A DNA stretch of 64,000 bases from Mimachlamys varia (Eukaryota; Mollusca; Bivalvia; Pectinida; Pectinidae). This document shows, in pieces, positions 24,600-37,083 of the stretch. Positions within the stretch are counted from its first letter, which is position 1; each line of letters opens with the position of its first letter. The stretch lies in NCBI GenBank assembly GCA_947623455.1, contig OX392541.1:3300701-3364700 (forward strand). The letters run 5' to 3'. The position numbers and the translations under genes are program-made. The notes under the pieces were generated by a model. The model saw only the letters and a list, made by a program, of their open reading frames with translations, ran no database searches and was not told where the DNA came from.

Positions 24600-25165
24600 A
24601 TCCTCGATAGCCAGGAATTACGCTCACCTATGCTCTCCACAAATCTATGATAGCCAGAGATTACGCTCACCTATGCTCTCCACAAATCTTCGATAGCCAG
24701 GAATTACGCTCACCTATGCTCTCCACAAATCTACGATAGCCAGGAATTACGCTCACCTATGCTCTCCACAAATCTTCGATAGCCAGGACTTACGCTCACC
24801 TATGCTCTCCACAAATCTTCGATAGCCAGGAATTACGCTCACCTATGCTCTCCACAAATCTACGATAGCCAGGGATTACGCTCACCTACGCTCTCCACAA
24901 ATCTACGATAGCCAGGGATTACGCTCACCTACGCTCTCCACAAATCTACGATAGCCAGCGATTACGCTCACCTATGCTCTCTACAAATCTTCGATAGCAA
25001 GGGATTACGCTCACCTATGCTCTCTACAAATCTTCGATAGCCAGGGATTACGCTCAACTACGCTCTCTACAAATCTTTGAAAGCCAAGGATTACACTCAC
25101 CTATGCTCCCTACAAATCTTCGATAGCAAGGGATTACGCTCACATACGCTTTCTACACCTCATTA
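24600..25165. repeat. 43-bp satellite array, about 13 units
   Basis: Units of 43 bp built on GATAGCCAGGAATTACGCTC followed by ACCTATGCTCTCCACAAATC repeat without interruption, starting directly after the LINE tail. Later units are more diverged. There are no unique spacers, so it is not a CRISPR-like array. Confidence 0.92.
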
Positions 25166-26205
25166 TACAGGTATAACGTTCTCTGGAATATCTCATGGTA
25201 AAATTGAATGCTCTGTGTGCGCCAGCTTCTTGCTTAGGCAAGATCACTAGCTCAATCTTTGATGTACATTTCCAGTGGTCACATAATGGTAAAAAATGAC
25301 CAGCTTTGAAGACGGTCGCAGCTCTTTTGTTATCTTAAACAGGCAGGCATCAGCCAAGCTAGTGGTCGGCTTTTGTTTACCTAAGCATGCCTTCAGTTTT
25401 TTCATGACATATTCCAGGAGATTAGAAAGTAGCGTGTGTGAACGTTTCACCTGGAAGGCAAGATATAAAAAAGTTAGCCCGATAGAATATAGTTCTGTAA
25501 TGTAAACACAATTAAATTGTTATCGTTAATGCTTTTTGCAATTGTACAGTATTCGTTTATCTGCTTTAGTTTATTAAATTGAAATGTTAATACAATAAGA
25601 ATGGAACAAGAAAAGTCTGTATAGTTTACACAAAAGTATCTATATATACAACAGGCATTCAGTACTAATGTGTAAGGTATTTTTAGTTAATGTAGTGTGT
25701 ATAAGTTAACATTGAATTCTCTTACTTTGTTTTAAGTGAGACATCAGTCGCGTACAATTTAACTTGGCGGTGTCACTTACATATCTAGACAACATATTGA
25801 TAATATCTCATAAAATGTTTATTTCATCGTGTAAACGTGTGCACCCCACTGTGTAATGAAATGTCTTGTGTTTCCAATTTTAGGTGTTTAGCGGAACGGA
25901 ATTACCTTGACGTCATTTAAGCAGACCAGGGAAGGCTTTCCGACAAGTGATCCCTACAGTGTAGACACATTTATTAATGTGCTGGTGAGAACATCTAAGG
26001 TATGAATTTCATTATAAAATTGAAATTGTATTCGGGTAGTTTTATTGTCAATAAAATGATACTGACATTTGAGGTGCTTATCACTGAGTAGTTAAAACAG
26101 TTCTCAAACCGAAAGTACTCCTTCAAAAATGGCTACTCTACTTTACACAGACGGACGATTTGTATATACTATAAACAAGTATACTAAATCTGATGTATTT
26201 TCTAC
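25166..26205. other. Spacer with one unassigned exon-like stretch
   Basis: Mostly AT-rich. From about 25899 to 25998 a frame (RNGITLTSFKQTREGF and onward) lies between GTGTTTAG and AAG|GTATGA, which could be an acceptor and a donor. It matches no other gene here and may be an untranslated or orphan exon, or chance. Confidence 0.25.
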
Positions 26206-26208
26206 ATA

Positions 26209-29031
26209 CACTGCTATCCAAATGTTCTGATGCATCTTTTCTGTAAACGCTTTGAAATTGAGCTAAACCCAATTTTGAGGTATGTATTACTATTAATATG
26301 TTTATGTTAAAATTAACTGCTTACGATGTTTTGTTATTTTTCAACTACATGTATGTATGGTTTTTAATACAATTAAAAACCTCAAAATGCAATATGTTTG
26401 CAATTTCACGTTTTAATGCATACATTTCAAAAATATATTTCTGTCTTATATTTTTGACAGTGGATCCCATCGTATTAATTCCATATAATTGTGCAAATGA
26501 AAGGGAAACAGTTTTTATTCATTTTAAAACATTGTCAAAAATAAACCCCTCCCTTGACCCTCCCTGCAACTTTCAGGACTTAGGTACTTTTGAAATAAAA
26601 TGCCAATTGTCCCTGATAAGTGGACTATCTTTAGGAAATTGTATCAGTAGTGATATTTTTTTTTTGGTTAATGGTTTAATATGTAACCAAATTTGGTGCA
26701 TTTTCAAAACTGCCCACGCTTACATTTCCGTCATAATTCACATGTCAATTACCTGTGAAAAATCAATCATCCAAATATATTTCTTAATTTATTTCATTAC
26801 CTGGGAGTCTTAGGATTGCACCTTGTCGAAGTCCTTATAACACAAGATGGGTACCCCAACATATTTCTTTTCTAAATCACTATCTTATTTCAAATTTAGA
26901 TTTTACCTAGTGGAATGCAATAAGGGGACCATAAAGATGATTCTAATACCATATTGGCATATATCTATGTAATGAAATGATTGTTTTTGTAAACTTAATT
27001 TGAAAATTACTCCAAAAATTAAACAAAAACCGACACAAATGTCAAGTTCGCTTCAATATTTATATATGTTATGGTATGTGTCAAGCTATGATTTTTATTA
27101 AGGGCATATATATCCTCTCTACGTGAAAAAAGTTTCGTGCAATTTGGAAACCGGTAAAATAGTTTTTGAAACTGAAATAATGAATGTGGTCAAATTTTTT
27201 AGACATGTCAGTTTTATTCAAAAATGTCTTAAAGTTTCACTGAAATACTTCGTCACCAGGTAAAGATAAAAGTCATGAAATAATCATTTATTATCATCAG
27301 TATACGCCTCAGAAAGTGTAAAGTTTTGCTTTGTTGGTTGGAAAATAATTTTCAAGCAAGAAGTATCCCACATTTTCCATCCCCACTGTTGTACAAGAAG
27401 TGCTACTACTAATGCATATGTTAGTTTCGCACTTGTATGTAATATTAAGTATGAATTGATAAGGTAAATACTACACAGTTCGATTAAACATCATAAAGAA
27501 CTCTTTTTCAGAATCGGGCTTTGAAACTTTATTTGGAGGGGTGAATAATTGTGGATACATGTCTCATCATTCTGCTAAGGAGCCCTTGCCACATGCAAAA
27601 AAATTCAAGTCAGCCATGCTTTCATAAGTTAGTTCTTCACACAATGTATGTGGTCTTGCATCTAAATGGATTAGACGTAATTATACCCATTCAGACTTTC
27701 ATAACACACACTTATTGACAGTGATGATAAAGTATGTTAAGTTTCATTTGGATCACTCATGAAAGGTGGTAGTAATTCACTGTACAAAATATACCACAAA
27801 GAAAGGCGGCCATTTTTTCAGCCATCTTGGATTTTTTCAAAAACAAAATCATGTCATGCACTACCACTCATCATGATGAAAAAGTATGCCAAGATTCACT
27901 GAGATCCATCAGGCTACATGTATGTAGAAGTAGTTCCCACAACAAAATATAAACAGTAGCGCCATTTTGTCGGCCATTTTGAATTTTTTTAAACCAAAAA
28001 CATGTAATGCACTACTACTCATCACAATGATAGAGTACTTCAAATATCATTGGGATCCACCGAGACATGTAGAAATAGTTCAATAAACAACTGTTAACAA
28101 ATGTGAGACCTGACATGACCAACCGACCAGACAACATGCGCGATTCCTATATATCCCCCTCCCTCCAGCCCTAACCGTCACTTTGTGAAGCGGGTCATTA
28201 TAACAGGGTCACTGCTGGTGTAAAAGAGCCACATAATGTAGTAATACAGGTCTTTGTACCCAAAGGGGTTAAACCTTTAATATTTGAACAAAGAAGTAGT
28301 CTCAGATGTGCAACAAAAGGCCCATTTTGGTCTCTTGTTAGGATTTGCAAAAGAGAGACCTTTTCACTGACAGGTGACTCACTTTAATTTGTTTTGGTAT
28401 GTAATAGATTACATAACATGGCAAGCTTTAAATCGGCGCATCTAGATATAACCAACAAAATGTTTCAGTCAACATGGTGTATTTTCATTTTTCAAGAATC
28501 TGCATTTTTGAAACTCTGCAGCTTAAAATTATATGTTACCGCTTGTAAAATGTCTTCAAATTCCTTATGCATTAACAACAGATATATGGCCTAATTTATA
28601 GTTGAAATTATACCTTGACAACAACTGAAACATATTTAAAATGAAAACTGAAATTTGGTAAAAATACATTTTTTGGTCGATTTTGGGAGAAAACATAATA
28701 TTTTTCATTTTTACTCAAAACAAATGGGGGTATGCATCGGCCTAAACTGATAGGTATTATTTAACAGGTTTTTCTGTAAATTAAAATTTATAAAACATGA
28801 AATATTGATAGTGTGGCAGAAGTTAACTGGAAGATACCCCTTTTTCCGGTCAGGACATGAAAAAAGTCAGCCCTGCTCAATTCTGAGTATGTGAATGGAA
28901 TTGAAAAGTCCAGTAATATCACAGATGCACTTCAGGCAATAACTAAATGCAGTATTAAAAAATTCTAAGCGTGGGCATATCCCTATGGAAATTCATCATA
29001 GGCTGAAACTCCACCTTTTTGGATGGCAGTG
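26209..29031. mobile_element. Possible 2.8-kb DNA element with short terminal inverted repeats
   Basis: The left end CACTGCTATCCAAA and right end TTTGGATGGCAGTG are inverted copies with one mismatch, each flanked by TA. A GCCCACGCTTA phrase occurs near both sides in opposite orientation. The interior has no transposase that I can read; a 171-codon frame at 26298-26813 is low-complexity in character and unrecognised. The interior includes repeated GCCATTTTG-type phrases at 27.8-28.0 kb. Probably a non-autonomous or decayed element. Confidence 0.38.
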
Positions 29032-29512
29032 TATAATGATTCAATAATAGAAAAAATATGAACGAAGCATTCATTGTTTATATATTCCTTTGTAGCATGA
29101 ATCGTTTATGTATAGCCTGACAGGTGTGAAACGATATTTATCTACTCAAAATATACATAAATACTTACAATCAAATATTACCAATCATTTCAAATCATTA
29201 TTTTAAAAACATCAATACTCAATAGTGTTCAATATTTGCTCGTAAAAGTTTGATGTAAATTGTAACTATTCTTGATACTATTTCTATATATTGATATAGA
29301 ACGAATCAAATTGTGTTTAAGTCCTATGTGTCCGTTGTTCAGCCTCAATATTTCATACGGATGATTTTAACATTGTTGATAAGAACTCGTATGCTGTACA
29401 TTTTATTTCGTAAAGTGTTTAATGTGTATAAACTGTTGTTAACGATACAAAATTTTTTATTGTTTTAGCATTTGCTGCAGAATATGTTACTTATCAATAG
29501 TAAACGTCAACC

Positions 29513-30523
29513 ATGGCAAGCCTAGACGCGAGCACAAGCCTTCAGTCAGATGACACAGATACACATCCTGTCTGTAGATGTATTCACTGCTGTGATACAT
29601 GTAGCACTTCCAGTACTGAAGAATACTACCTTAGCTATACCTCTACCAGATTACCTCATCCGTGTCCACAGCGTCAACTAACCGATGCATTTTCACCCGA
29701 AACTCACTTTATTGAATCACCAATTGTGTATGATGATCATGTAGCAAGTGCAACGCGAAGGTCAAGACTAAATGGTGACGGTAATCCTCCTGGAACACAC
29801 TTGTATCTTTCAGTCATATCTGAGCAACAATATGATGAAATTACTCCTCGCTATCCCTCCACACATGACCACCCTGTGGCGCACCATCCGTCTGGGGTTC
29901 CAGTACCATGTGTTTCAATGTCAAGCACTGGAGAAGCATCACGACCCTTGGTAACTACAGCAACTGTCAAACAGAATCGGAGGCTAAAGACAAAAACAAT
30001 CGTCGCATTATTTTTTCTGCTTGGTATTTTATTTCTGGTCGTTGAAAGTATAAACGATTTATTGCATAGACAACATCGTCAAAAGTGTCCTTCGCAACAA
30101 ATCTGGAATTATCCAGAATCGAGCGACTCTCTACTTGAATCAACAATCTGTTTCCCGTGTTCATTATTGCGACAGGACTTAACGAAATGCTTCGTGAAAC
30201 AAAAGACAAGTGATTTAAAATCAACGATTGTCAAGACCACTGACAACAAAGTACACTGCTGCAGAAATCGGTTTGGGTTCCTGAAATGGGTTGTCAACTT
30301 GGTAAGTAAAAATGTGTGTGATAAAAAAAACCCAGTTTACCTTAATTTCTTTTACGAAATATTTCTGAAATGAAAGCAATGTAATCAACATTTTTTGTGT
30401 TTTTGTTACAAACATTTGTTTGGGAATTGTATACTACGTAACATTTTTATTTTATTCTAGACCAAAACCAAAAAATTCATCGGAAAGGACATTTATACTA
30501 GTGTTCATCACTGGGGATTCTGA
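29513..30523 (+). pseudogene. Truncated TNF-ligand-like gene lacking the jelly-roll domain (gene C)
   Basis: Exon 1, 29513-30301, has 263 codons beginning AACCATGG after an acceptor at about 29469. It parallels gene B: cysteine-rich start, RQLTDAFSPE motif, membrane segment about 162-177, WNYPESS, ICFPC (213-216), HCC (248-250) and LKWVVNL before a phase-0 donor. Exon 2 begins at 30461 with TKTKKFIGKD, matching MKTREILGKQ of gene B, but reaches TGA at 30521. One frame over, the D-S-E-E-V continuation resembles gene B, so a frameshift is likely. A 33-bp tandem repeat follows, and no jelly-roll exon is found before gene D. It may be a pseudogene, or it may make a 283-residue membrane protein without a receptor-binding domain. 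Confidence 0.75.
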
Positions 30524-30529
30524 AGAAGT

Positions 30530-30635
30530 TACATAAAGTAAGTCCTGCACTCAATGTCTGATGTCATAAAGTAAGTCCTGCACTCAATGTCTGATGTCAT
30601 TAAGTAAGTCCTGCACTCAATGCCTGAAGTTATCA
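30530..30635. repeat. 33-bp tandem repeat, three units
   Basis: Three copies of a unit containing GTAAGTCCTGCACTCAATG, each preceded by ATAAA or ATTAA. Every unit contains a GTAAGT donor-like string. It replaces the place where gene C exon 2 should end. Confidence 0.85.
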
Positions 30636-30639
30636 CACA

Positions 30640-32455
30640 TGCTACAAACAGCAATTTTACATACAAGAAGACTTTTTCAGTACCAGGGGTGTAAGATGGG
30701 GAAATTCAACCATCGGGATTACCAAATTTGGCAAAACCTTTGGCTTTCTAATGTTCTCGGTTAAAATATTGTGAAAGGTTTTTATTTCATCACGTCGGCT
30801 TTTTCACTTTGCGGCGTCAACTTTATCGTATTCGTGACGTCATGTCATTCTTGCACCACTGTGACGTCACGCCGTGGCTGTATTGCTAGATAGAGGTGTA
30901 ATATAACCACATCAGTCATAGGTGTATTGCTCTAGGCAGACCAGTATTACACACCTAGACATGAGAGAAATATATATCAAGGACTTTTTTATTACTCTCC
31001 TTAGTGCTAAACATGAAGACACTCGTATGAGTTGTGTACAGAAATCTAGTTAATGATAATTCAGTTTTTATCCGTAGTAGCAGCTAACTGCATTGCCTCT
31101 CTAACATCGGTTAATATTTCTAACATTTTGATTTGATGGGTCACTTCTATTGCCATTTCTGATATGCAGTCAAACTTAGATGTTTCGAACTTTGCGGACC
31201 GTCGTGAAAATTTCCAAACATCGGGACTTCGACTAATGAATTTTGAACATCGAACATCGACATGTATATGTATATATGTATTGTAATTAAGAAGAACCGA
31301 TGCGGTGCTAGTGTAACGTAACACAGGCTAAAAAATTGTAGATTCACATTTATAAAGAATCGTATACTAAAATACACACTGCAATTTTTGTAACGTGGTA
31401 AACTTGTACGATTTTTCTGTTTGTCAACTTAATTATCAAAGCATGTAAAATGTTCACTTCGATTTATTAGTTGAACTTTTCAATGTTTTCATAACGAACG
31501 GGTCAGATTAAAACTTCGATAAAGCGAAAAATTCGATTCAAAGAAAGTTCGATTCATGAAAAGTAAATTAATATTGTGATATTATGAAAAAAATCGGACT
31601 CAGCCAAAAGTTCGACACATTGAGAAATTCGAATAATCGAAGTTTGACTGTGTTCAACATAATAATGTTTGCTTGCATAATCATCATAATGGACAGGAGA
31701 CACAGAAGAAGGGGAACAATTCTTCCATATCAATACAATTTTGTCGTTTTTATTTTGCTTCGAGAGATTATAACAAATCTTCATTTGGCTCAGTGGTACA
31801 TTAGTTTTCCTGATTTGTTTTCTTACCGACCAATAATTCTGTTTTTTTGTCTCTTGAAATGACGTCCTCTATCAAAACCAACGAAAAACATTTTGAAGAC
31901 AGGATTGATAAGTGTGTTATAAACAGTTAAGATATTACTATAATGTTTCGTAACTTGACGGACACAGCGATGCCTTTTGAGTGGTGGCTCACTTCACCCG
32001 ACATTGAAATCAACCAGTATTTCCGGGGAAGCTTTTTAAAACGTCTTTTTGTTTACATCACATGTGATGTCCAATTTTCACCCAAAATCCTCACCAATGG
32101 GTCAAAAAGGGACAAAACAGCTGTATTGCGCTCAATGTAATAAAATATTAATCAATTGCCAACAACCCAAGTTGTGTATCACGATTCAAGATCGCAGATC
32201 TGCAATTTGGTATATGATTACGATATGACCAATATGCACCTGTCGTAACAAGATCGTGCACTTTTAAATAGTAGCTTGTGGAAATGTCATCAGTATGCAT
32301 CACATTCACGGGTTGCGTTTTAGGAATTATTATAGTGATATCACATATACATATAACTCTTCACGTTTTCTAGTCATTAAAACGAAAAAGAGACGTATAC
32401 TTTGTATAAAATGTTGTATGAAACAATTTCGTTACCGCTCTATCAGTTAAAACGC
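30640..32455. other. Spacer after gene C, no gene seen
   Basis: Contains closely spaced TGACGTCA palindromes near 30835-30870 and AT-rich DNA. Frames of 76-92 codons on both strands at 31.0-31.9 kb have no recognisable content and overlap one another. Confidence 0.45.
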
Positions 32456-32459
32456 CTAG

Positions 32460-32660
32460 ATCTTGGTCTCTTGGCGGGTGTCATCGATGACGCAGAGGAC
32501 GCTTACTCTTCCGGAACACCAGGTCTTATTCTCATGTATTTTTACGCGGGTCTACATGTAAATCTTTCCATTGTTCCTATTTTGCCTCTAGTTTAATCGA
32601 TTTTGAGTTCGGATGATTGTTTTGTTGACGCATTGGTATTCTCTGATTTGTTTTTCTAAG
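32460..32660 (+). repeat. Retroelement 3' module, + copy
   Basis: Runs from GGCGGGTGTCATCGATGACG through CTTACTCTTCCGGAACACCA and TTAATCGATTTTGAGT to TTGGTATTCTCTGATTTG. It carries the short open frame ending in PILPLV seen in other copies. Confidence 0.8.
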
Positions 32661-32664
32661 CTAT

Positions 32665-33910
32665 AAATTGACAAATAATAATATTTTGTTTTTTCTTCTT
32701 TCAGTGAGACTGTCGTATTTAAAAATGAAGAGAAGAAATCATGTTTGTGATGTCTACAATTAAGATAAACGTATCACAAGATTCCTTTGTATCTACAGAG
32801 AAAGGATGTTACAAATAGAATGATTACAATACACGTGGTACAGGCCAACACAACCAAACAAAACAGCCAGGAAGATTTAATTACGAAATGTGTTATGTAT
32901 ATACTCTGATCAAATGAACATAAATTATTTATCACCAAAACTCAACACATGATTGGGAGAAAACCTATTCGTTATGCAACTGGCGTGTATTTCCATAAAT
33001 TTATCTTCCGTCTTCAACCAATGTTGGCTTGCATCCCTGTGGTATATTGGGCATCATCTGGGTGACATGGCACACGTTTCTGTAACTGAATGAAAAACTG
33101 GAAAGTACAAATTAAAGAACACATCCGTCAAAAACCTCATTCTCTACGGGCGCGTGGGCGGGTTCAAGGATGTAAACGTCTGGCCTGTCACGTAGCAAGG
33201 TGTCGATTGAATTACTAACTATCTCTAACTCTGTCCCACCAACCACCTGTTAACACGAAGCCCGCCTTCCTATACCAACAACCTGGGCACGTGTATGGAT
33301 AAAGCCCCGCCCCAATACACGTGCTCACACAACGGATACAAACCTTGGATGGGACATTATCTATGGACAACCGTTAAAAACCTATCGAAAGTTTCTTCGA
33401 TTTAAGGTTTTATTTGTCTACTTATCTAGCCAAAGGAGACGATATTTGCATCGTTTTTTTTATTTCATTTACATTTGGTAAAAAAATGCAAACTAGACTG
33501 GTGTTGTTTTAATTTGAATTGTCGAAAGATTACAAAACCGAGGACTTCAAGCAGAGGTGAAGTTTAATGGTCAGAACTTTGAAATACGTTGCCTTTACGT
33601 TATAACGTATATAATTTATGATATGATATGAGCTCTGCTAATTTATTGAAGTCGAACTTCACTGGAGAAAAAGGTCATAATATTGATGATTTGCCTTATT
33701 TTGATACTGATTATTTTGCCTTTTAAATCTATTTAAAACAATAGAGTAAATGAAGCTGAAAGCGTTTTATATGAGTTTATTATTAAGTGGTTTGTTTGAT
33801 TATAATATATGATGGGTTTGTAGCAACAGATTTACAACATGTTATTTGATGTAAAACAAAAAGAAAACACAGTTATTTAAGGATTAACTTGAATCTATTT
33901 TTTATGTTAT
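32665..33910. other. Spacer with a GC-box-rich patch
   Basis: Between about 33145 and 33350 there are GTGGGCGGG, CCCCGCCCC and two CACGTG-type E-boxes within AT-rich surroundings. It could be a promoter or part of a repeat. No exon follows on either strand nearby. Confidence 0.35.
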
Positions 33911-33915
33911 GGGGG

Positions 33916-33998
33916 TATAACACAAAAAAACGGAGTGTACTCTAAATAAACCGCGAAGCGGTTTATGATGAGAGTACACTCCGTTTTTTGGTGTTATA
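33916..33998. repeat. Palindromic element, 83 bp
   Basis: Arms TATAACACaaaaaaaCGGAG and CTCCGttttttGGTGTTATA are inverse copies enclosing GAGTGTACTCT/AGAGTACACT and an inner AACCGC-GAAGCGGTT hairpin. It would fold into one long hairpin, like a small foldback element. Confidence 0.85.
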
Positions 33999-34049
33999 AA
34001 AAAACGAAACTCAACACGTTCATCATTGGGATCTATAATATACCCGTTG

Positions 34050-34310
34050 TTGTGAAGCAGATAAAGCAGAAGACGCTTACTCTTCCGGAACATCTGGTCT
34101 TATTCTCTTGTACTTTTGCAAGGGTCTCCATGTGAATCAGTCCTTTGTTCATATTTTGCCCCTGTTTTAATCGATTTTGAGTTTGTATTATGATTTTGTT
34201 AACGCTTCGGTATTCTCTTATTCATTTTTGTTAGTCAGCAGCTGACATCTATCACGAAAATCTCGATATTCAGAGCAAGCCCTAGAATAACGAAATTAGG
34301 TCGAACCGCT
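34050..34310 (+). repeat. Retroelement 3' module joined to an inverted RT scrap
   Basis: The + strand module (GACGCTTACTCTTCCGGAAC, TTAATCGATTTTGAGT) is followed at 34235-34300 by a - strand scrap of the RT C-terminal region (GAGCAAGCCCTAGAATAACG). Such joints of opposite pieces recur in this family. Confidence 0.7.
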
Positions 34311-34799
34311 CTTTAACAAGACGTGTTGTAAGATAATCACTGCTGTCACCAAAAGAAACATACGTTTTGCTAGACTAGCAGTGATATTTTCCTCCTCAGA
34401 TTTCGGGGACTTCTGATGTGAGTGCTAAACTGATGAAATCCGGAGCCTGAACACTTGAATTGAGTATGACTATCGATAGATATTTTCGCTATGTACGTAC
34501 TTTTTCATTTTGATAAACATCGACACACAAAAAGCGTCACTTGAATCATCTTAAGCAGGACCCCTGGACGAATGGCTCAGTAGACGATCCCGTAGAACAA
34601 GGTACACTGATAAACACTATAACATAATCACCCGAGATACAGACCAATGCTGAATTCTTCTGACCGTCTTAATATGTATTTGTTTAAAACATTACTTAAG
34701 TTTTATTAACATTTTACTATCTACTAGGAATAACCAGCTTACGAATTCGTCCCTTTATTAACAACATAGCCATATGGTGAGATGAAATGTTTTCTTTCG

Positions 34800-35160
34800 A
34801 TATAAAAACAAACTTATCACCATATTTAACGATATACAAACAAACTTATCACTATATTTAACGATATACAAACAAACTTATCACTATATTTAACGATATA
34901 CAAACAAACTTATCACTATATTTAGCTTTATACACACAACATTATCACTATATTTAACTATATACAAACAAAATCACCACTATATGTAACGATATACAAA
35001 CAACATTATCACTATATTTAACGATATACAAACAAACTCATCACTATATGTATATTTAACGATATGCAAACAAACTTATCACTATATGTAACGATATACA
35101 AACAACATTACCACTATATGTAACGATATACAAACAAACTTATCACTATATTTAACGCAT
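34800..35160. repeat. 32-bp satellite, about 11 units
   Basis: Units of ACTTATCACTATATTTAACG plus ATATACAAACAA repeat from about 34805 to 35158 with small changes (ATTTAGC, ATGTAAC). Confidence 0.9.
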
Positions 35161-35370
35161 CATGAAAGTGGACCCTGATTCTGGAGAATCATCCAAATCC
35201 AAAAGGTTGGTCGTAGTCACGTTCCTGAAATTAACTCTGGAACAAATAATATGGAATACTAAAATACTATCTTATAAAGTCTTTTCTGTCGTATGAAGTG
35301 AAACGTTTGTAACATTGTGTTGGAGTTTTCTAGGCTTAAGTCTTCGCCGAGTTTTTTCACCTGTAGTGGA

Positions 35371-35735
35371 ACTGGACTGGGTAGATCATCGGCGACCAGG
35401 TAGCTCAGTTGGTAGAGTGTTTGTCTAGAGTTCGGAAGGTTATGGGTTCGAACCCTGGCCTGGACGCTACATTTTCTCTTTCCCCTGTTACAAAATTGGC
35501 GAGCTTGCCAACCCTTGTTTAAAGCATTGAGAGTACGCTTAGCAAGGGGATATACGAACTAGTAAATAGTTGTCTTCTGGAGCAAAGACTTGGAGACAGG
35601 GAGGGAGGAATGTAGCGGAACCTGACTGGGTCGATGATTAGCACCAGGTAGCTCAGTTGGTACGGTGTTTGTCTACAGCTCGGAAGGTCCCGGGTTCGAA
35701 CCCCGGTCTGGACGCTACATTTTCTCTTTCTCCTG
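35371..35735 (+). repeat. Tandem pair of tRNA-derived repeats (SINE-like)
   Basis: Two units 247 bp apart share flanks (GTAG-GGAAC-TGACTGGGT before, GGACGCTACATTTTCTCTTT after). Each contains a tRNA-like core at 35394-35465 and 35641-35712: A box TAGCTCAGTTGG, a poor anticodon stem, and B box GGTTCGAACCC in a good T-arm. The anticodon stem is mismatched and the two loops differ, so these are better read as SINE heads than working tRNA genes. Confidence 0.7.
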
Positions 35736-35739
35736 TTAC

Positions 35740-37080
35740 ACACCTTTAGTTTTGCCCTCTGTGTTTACAAATGTTAGTTTCTAGTAGATGTCACCTTCTT
35801 TTCTTAGTACACTGTAGTTGTATTGAAGACCTAGGTAATTTTAAATTCTATTTGTATATTCTTGAACACAAAGAAATAATTCAAGTAGAAAAGCAAATGC
35901 TATTTATGTTAATAGTGACAAACAATGAAACAGTTTATCATAAAATTGTGTAGAACTGCCGCATAGACCGATACTGTACAATTGTAACGATTAAGCTCTC
36001 TCGATTTATCTCCCTTGTGTTGTACTGTGATGGTAGTTCAACCATTTCAAATAATAAGTGGATTTACTTTGAAATAAAAAGGACGTGGATCAGTCTTACT
36101 TTGATTTTGTGCTATTTCAATGGCAATAAATTCAAAAAACATAATTTCATTTAACATTGTTAAGTTATTATTGTTTTATTGATCAATATTCACGACTACA
36201 CATTTTCCTGGTAATCATATTCTTACTTTAAATTGCAAAATAGATAAAATGTTAGAATATAAACAATAACTACAGTTAAGCAGTGGTTATACACAACTTT
36301 GTTGTAAACCATTGTAACCATATGGAAGTGTAATCAGACAATACCGAAGCATCAATAAAACCGAATGAAACATATAAATAAAGAAAATATTTACATTGAA
36401 ACTCTTGAAAAATATAAGCTAATGATAATAATAATATACAAAATTCGATTTAGCGCCTTATCCTGCTAACATACGCCACTCTTAAGCGCTTTACAGTACA
36501 AAGATATACCGTTCTTATACAATCGATATAATTAACACATACAGTTTTATCATACACAATTCTGTGGAGTTCGCAGGAGCTGTCTTATCAGGAGCTTGTC
36601 CTATACCACCAAGCTAATATCTCCTAATGTATGTATATGGAAAGTGTATACGTGTTTGCTGGAGATGAAAGATGTATTCTGTTTGTAGGGGGACCGTGTT
36701 TCCAACGGCATCTTTCATAGTGCCACCTCACTTTGCTGCCATACTACTGTACTCGCAGTCGATATGAGATAAAATCCTTAAATAAGATTTGGAAAAAATT
36801 TGGCTCAAGCGTAAGATGAAGGCAGATTTTAAAATGGCTATGCCTTTTTATTGTACATTGTAAAAACAACTTAACTAGGTCAGCAGATATCTGTTCCTAA
36901 ATATAGAACAAAGAAAATTTCCAATTTCCTAGCAAAGGGTTGAAGTGCATGTTCTAGGAAGTCATATCTGGTGGTTTTCCAAGATAACATTATGTTTTAC
37001 ATTCTTATGCCCTGCTGTAAAATGTTTTATCCAAACAGTTTGTGTGCATTCAGAGTAATATTTCCTGGTTGATTTAACAA
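35740..37080. other. Spacer before gene D
   Basis: AT-rich with no supported gene. No acceptor-like tract occurs directly before the gene D start, unlike genes A to C. Confidence 0.4.
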
Positions 37081-37083
37081 AAT

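Noticed and set aside
24600..25165. CRISPR-like array
   Set aside because: The 43-bp units follow each other with no unique spacers, and the genome is eukaryotic. It is a satellite.
26298..26813. 171-residue membrane-like protein
   Set aside because: Hydrophobic only because the DNA is AT-rich; no domain, no splice support, and it lies inside a repeat block.
35394..35712. Two functional tRNA genes
   Set aside because: A and B boxes are good, but the anticodon stems are mismatched, the anticodon loops differ, and both lie in a shared 247-bp repeat unit. SINE-derived copies are more likely.
30640..37080. A jelly-roll exon for gene C farther downstream
   Set aside because: I searched all frames for the central G-x-Y-F-x-Y and final FFG-type strands and found none before gene D.
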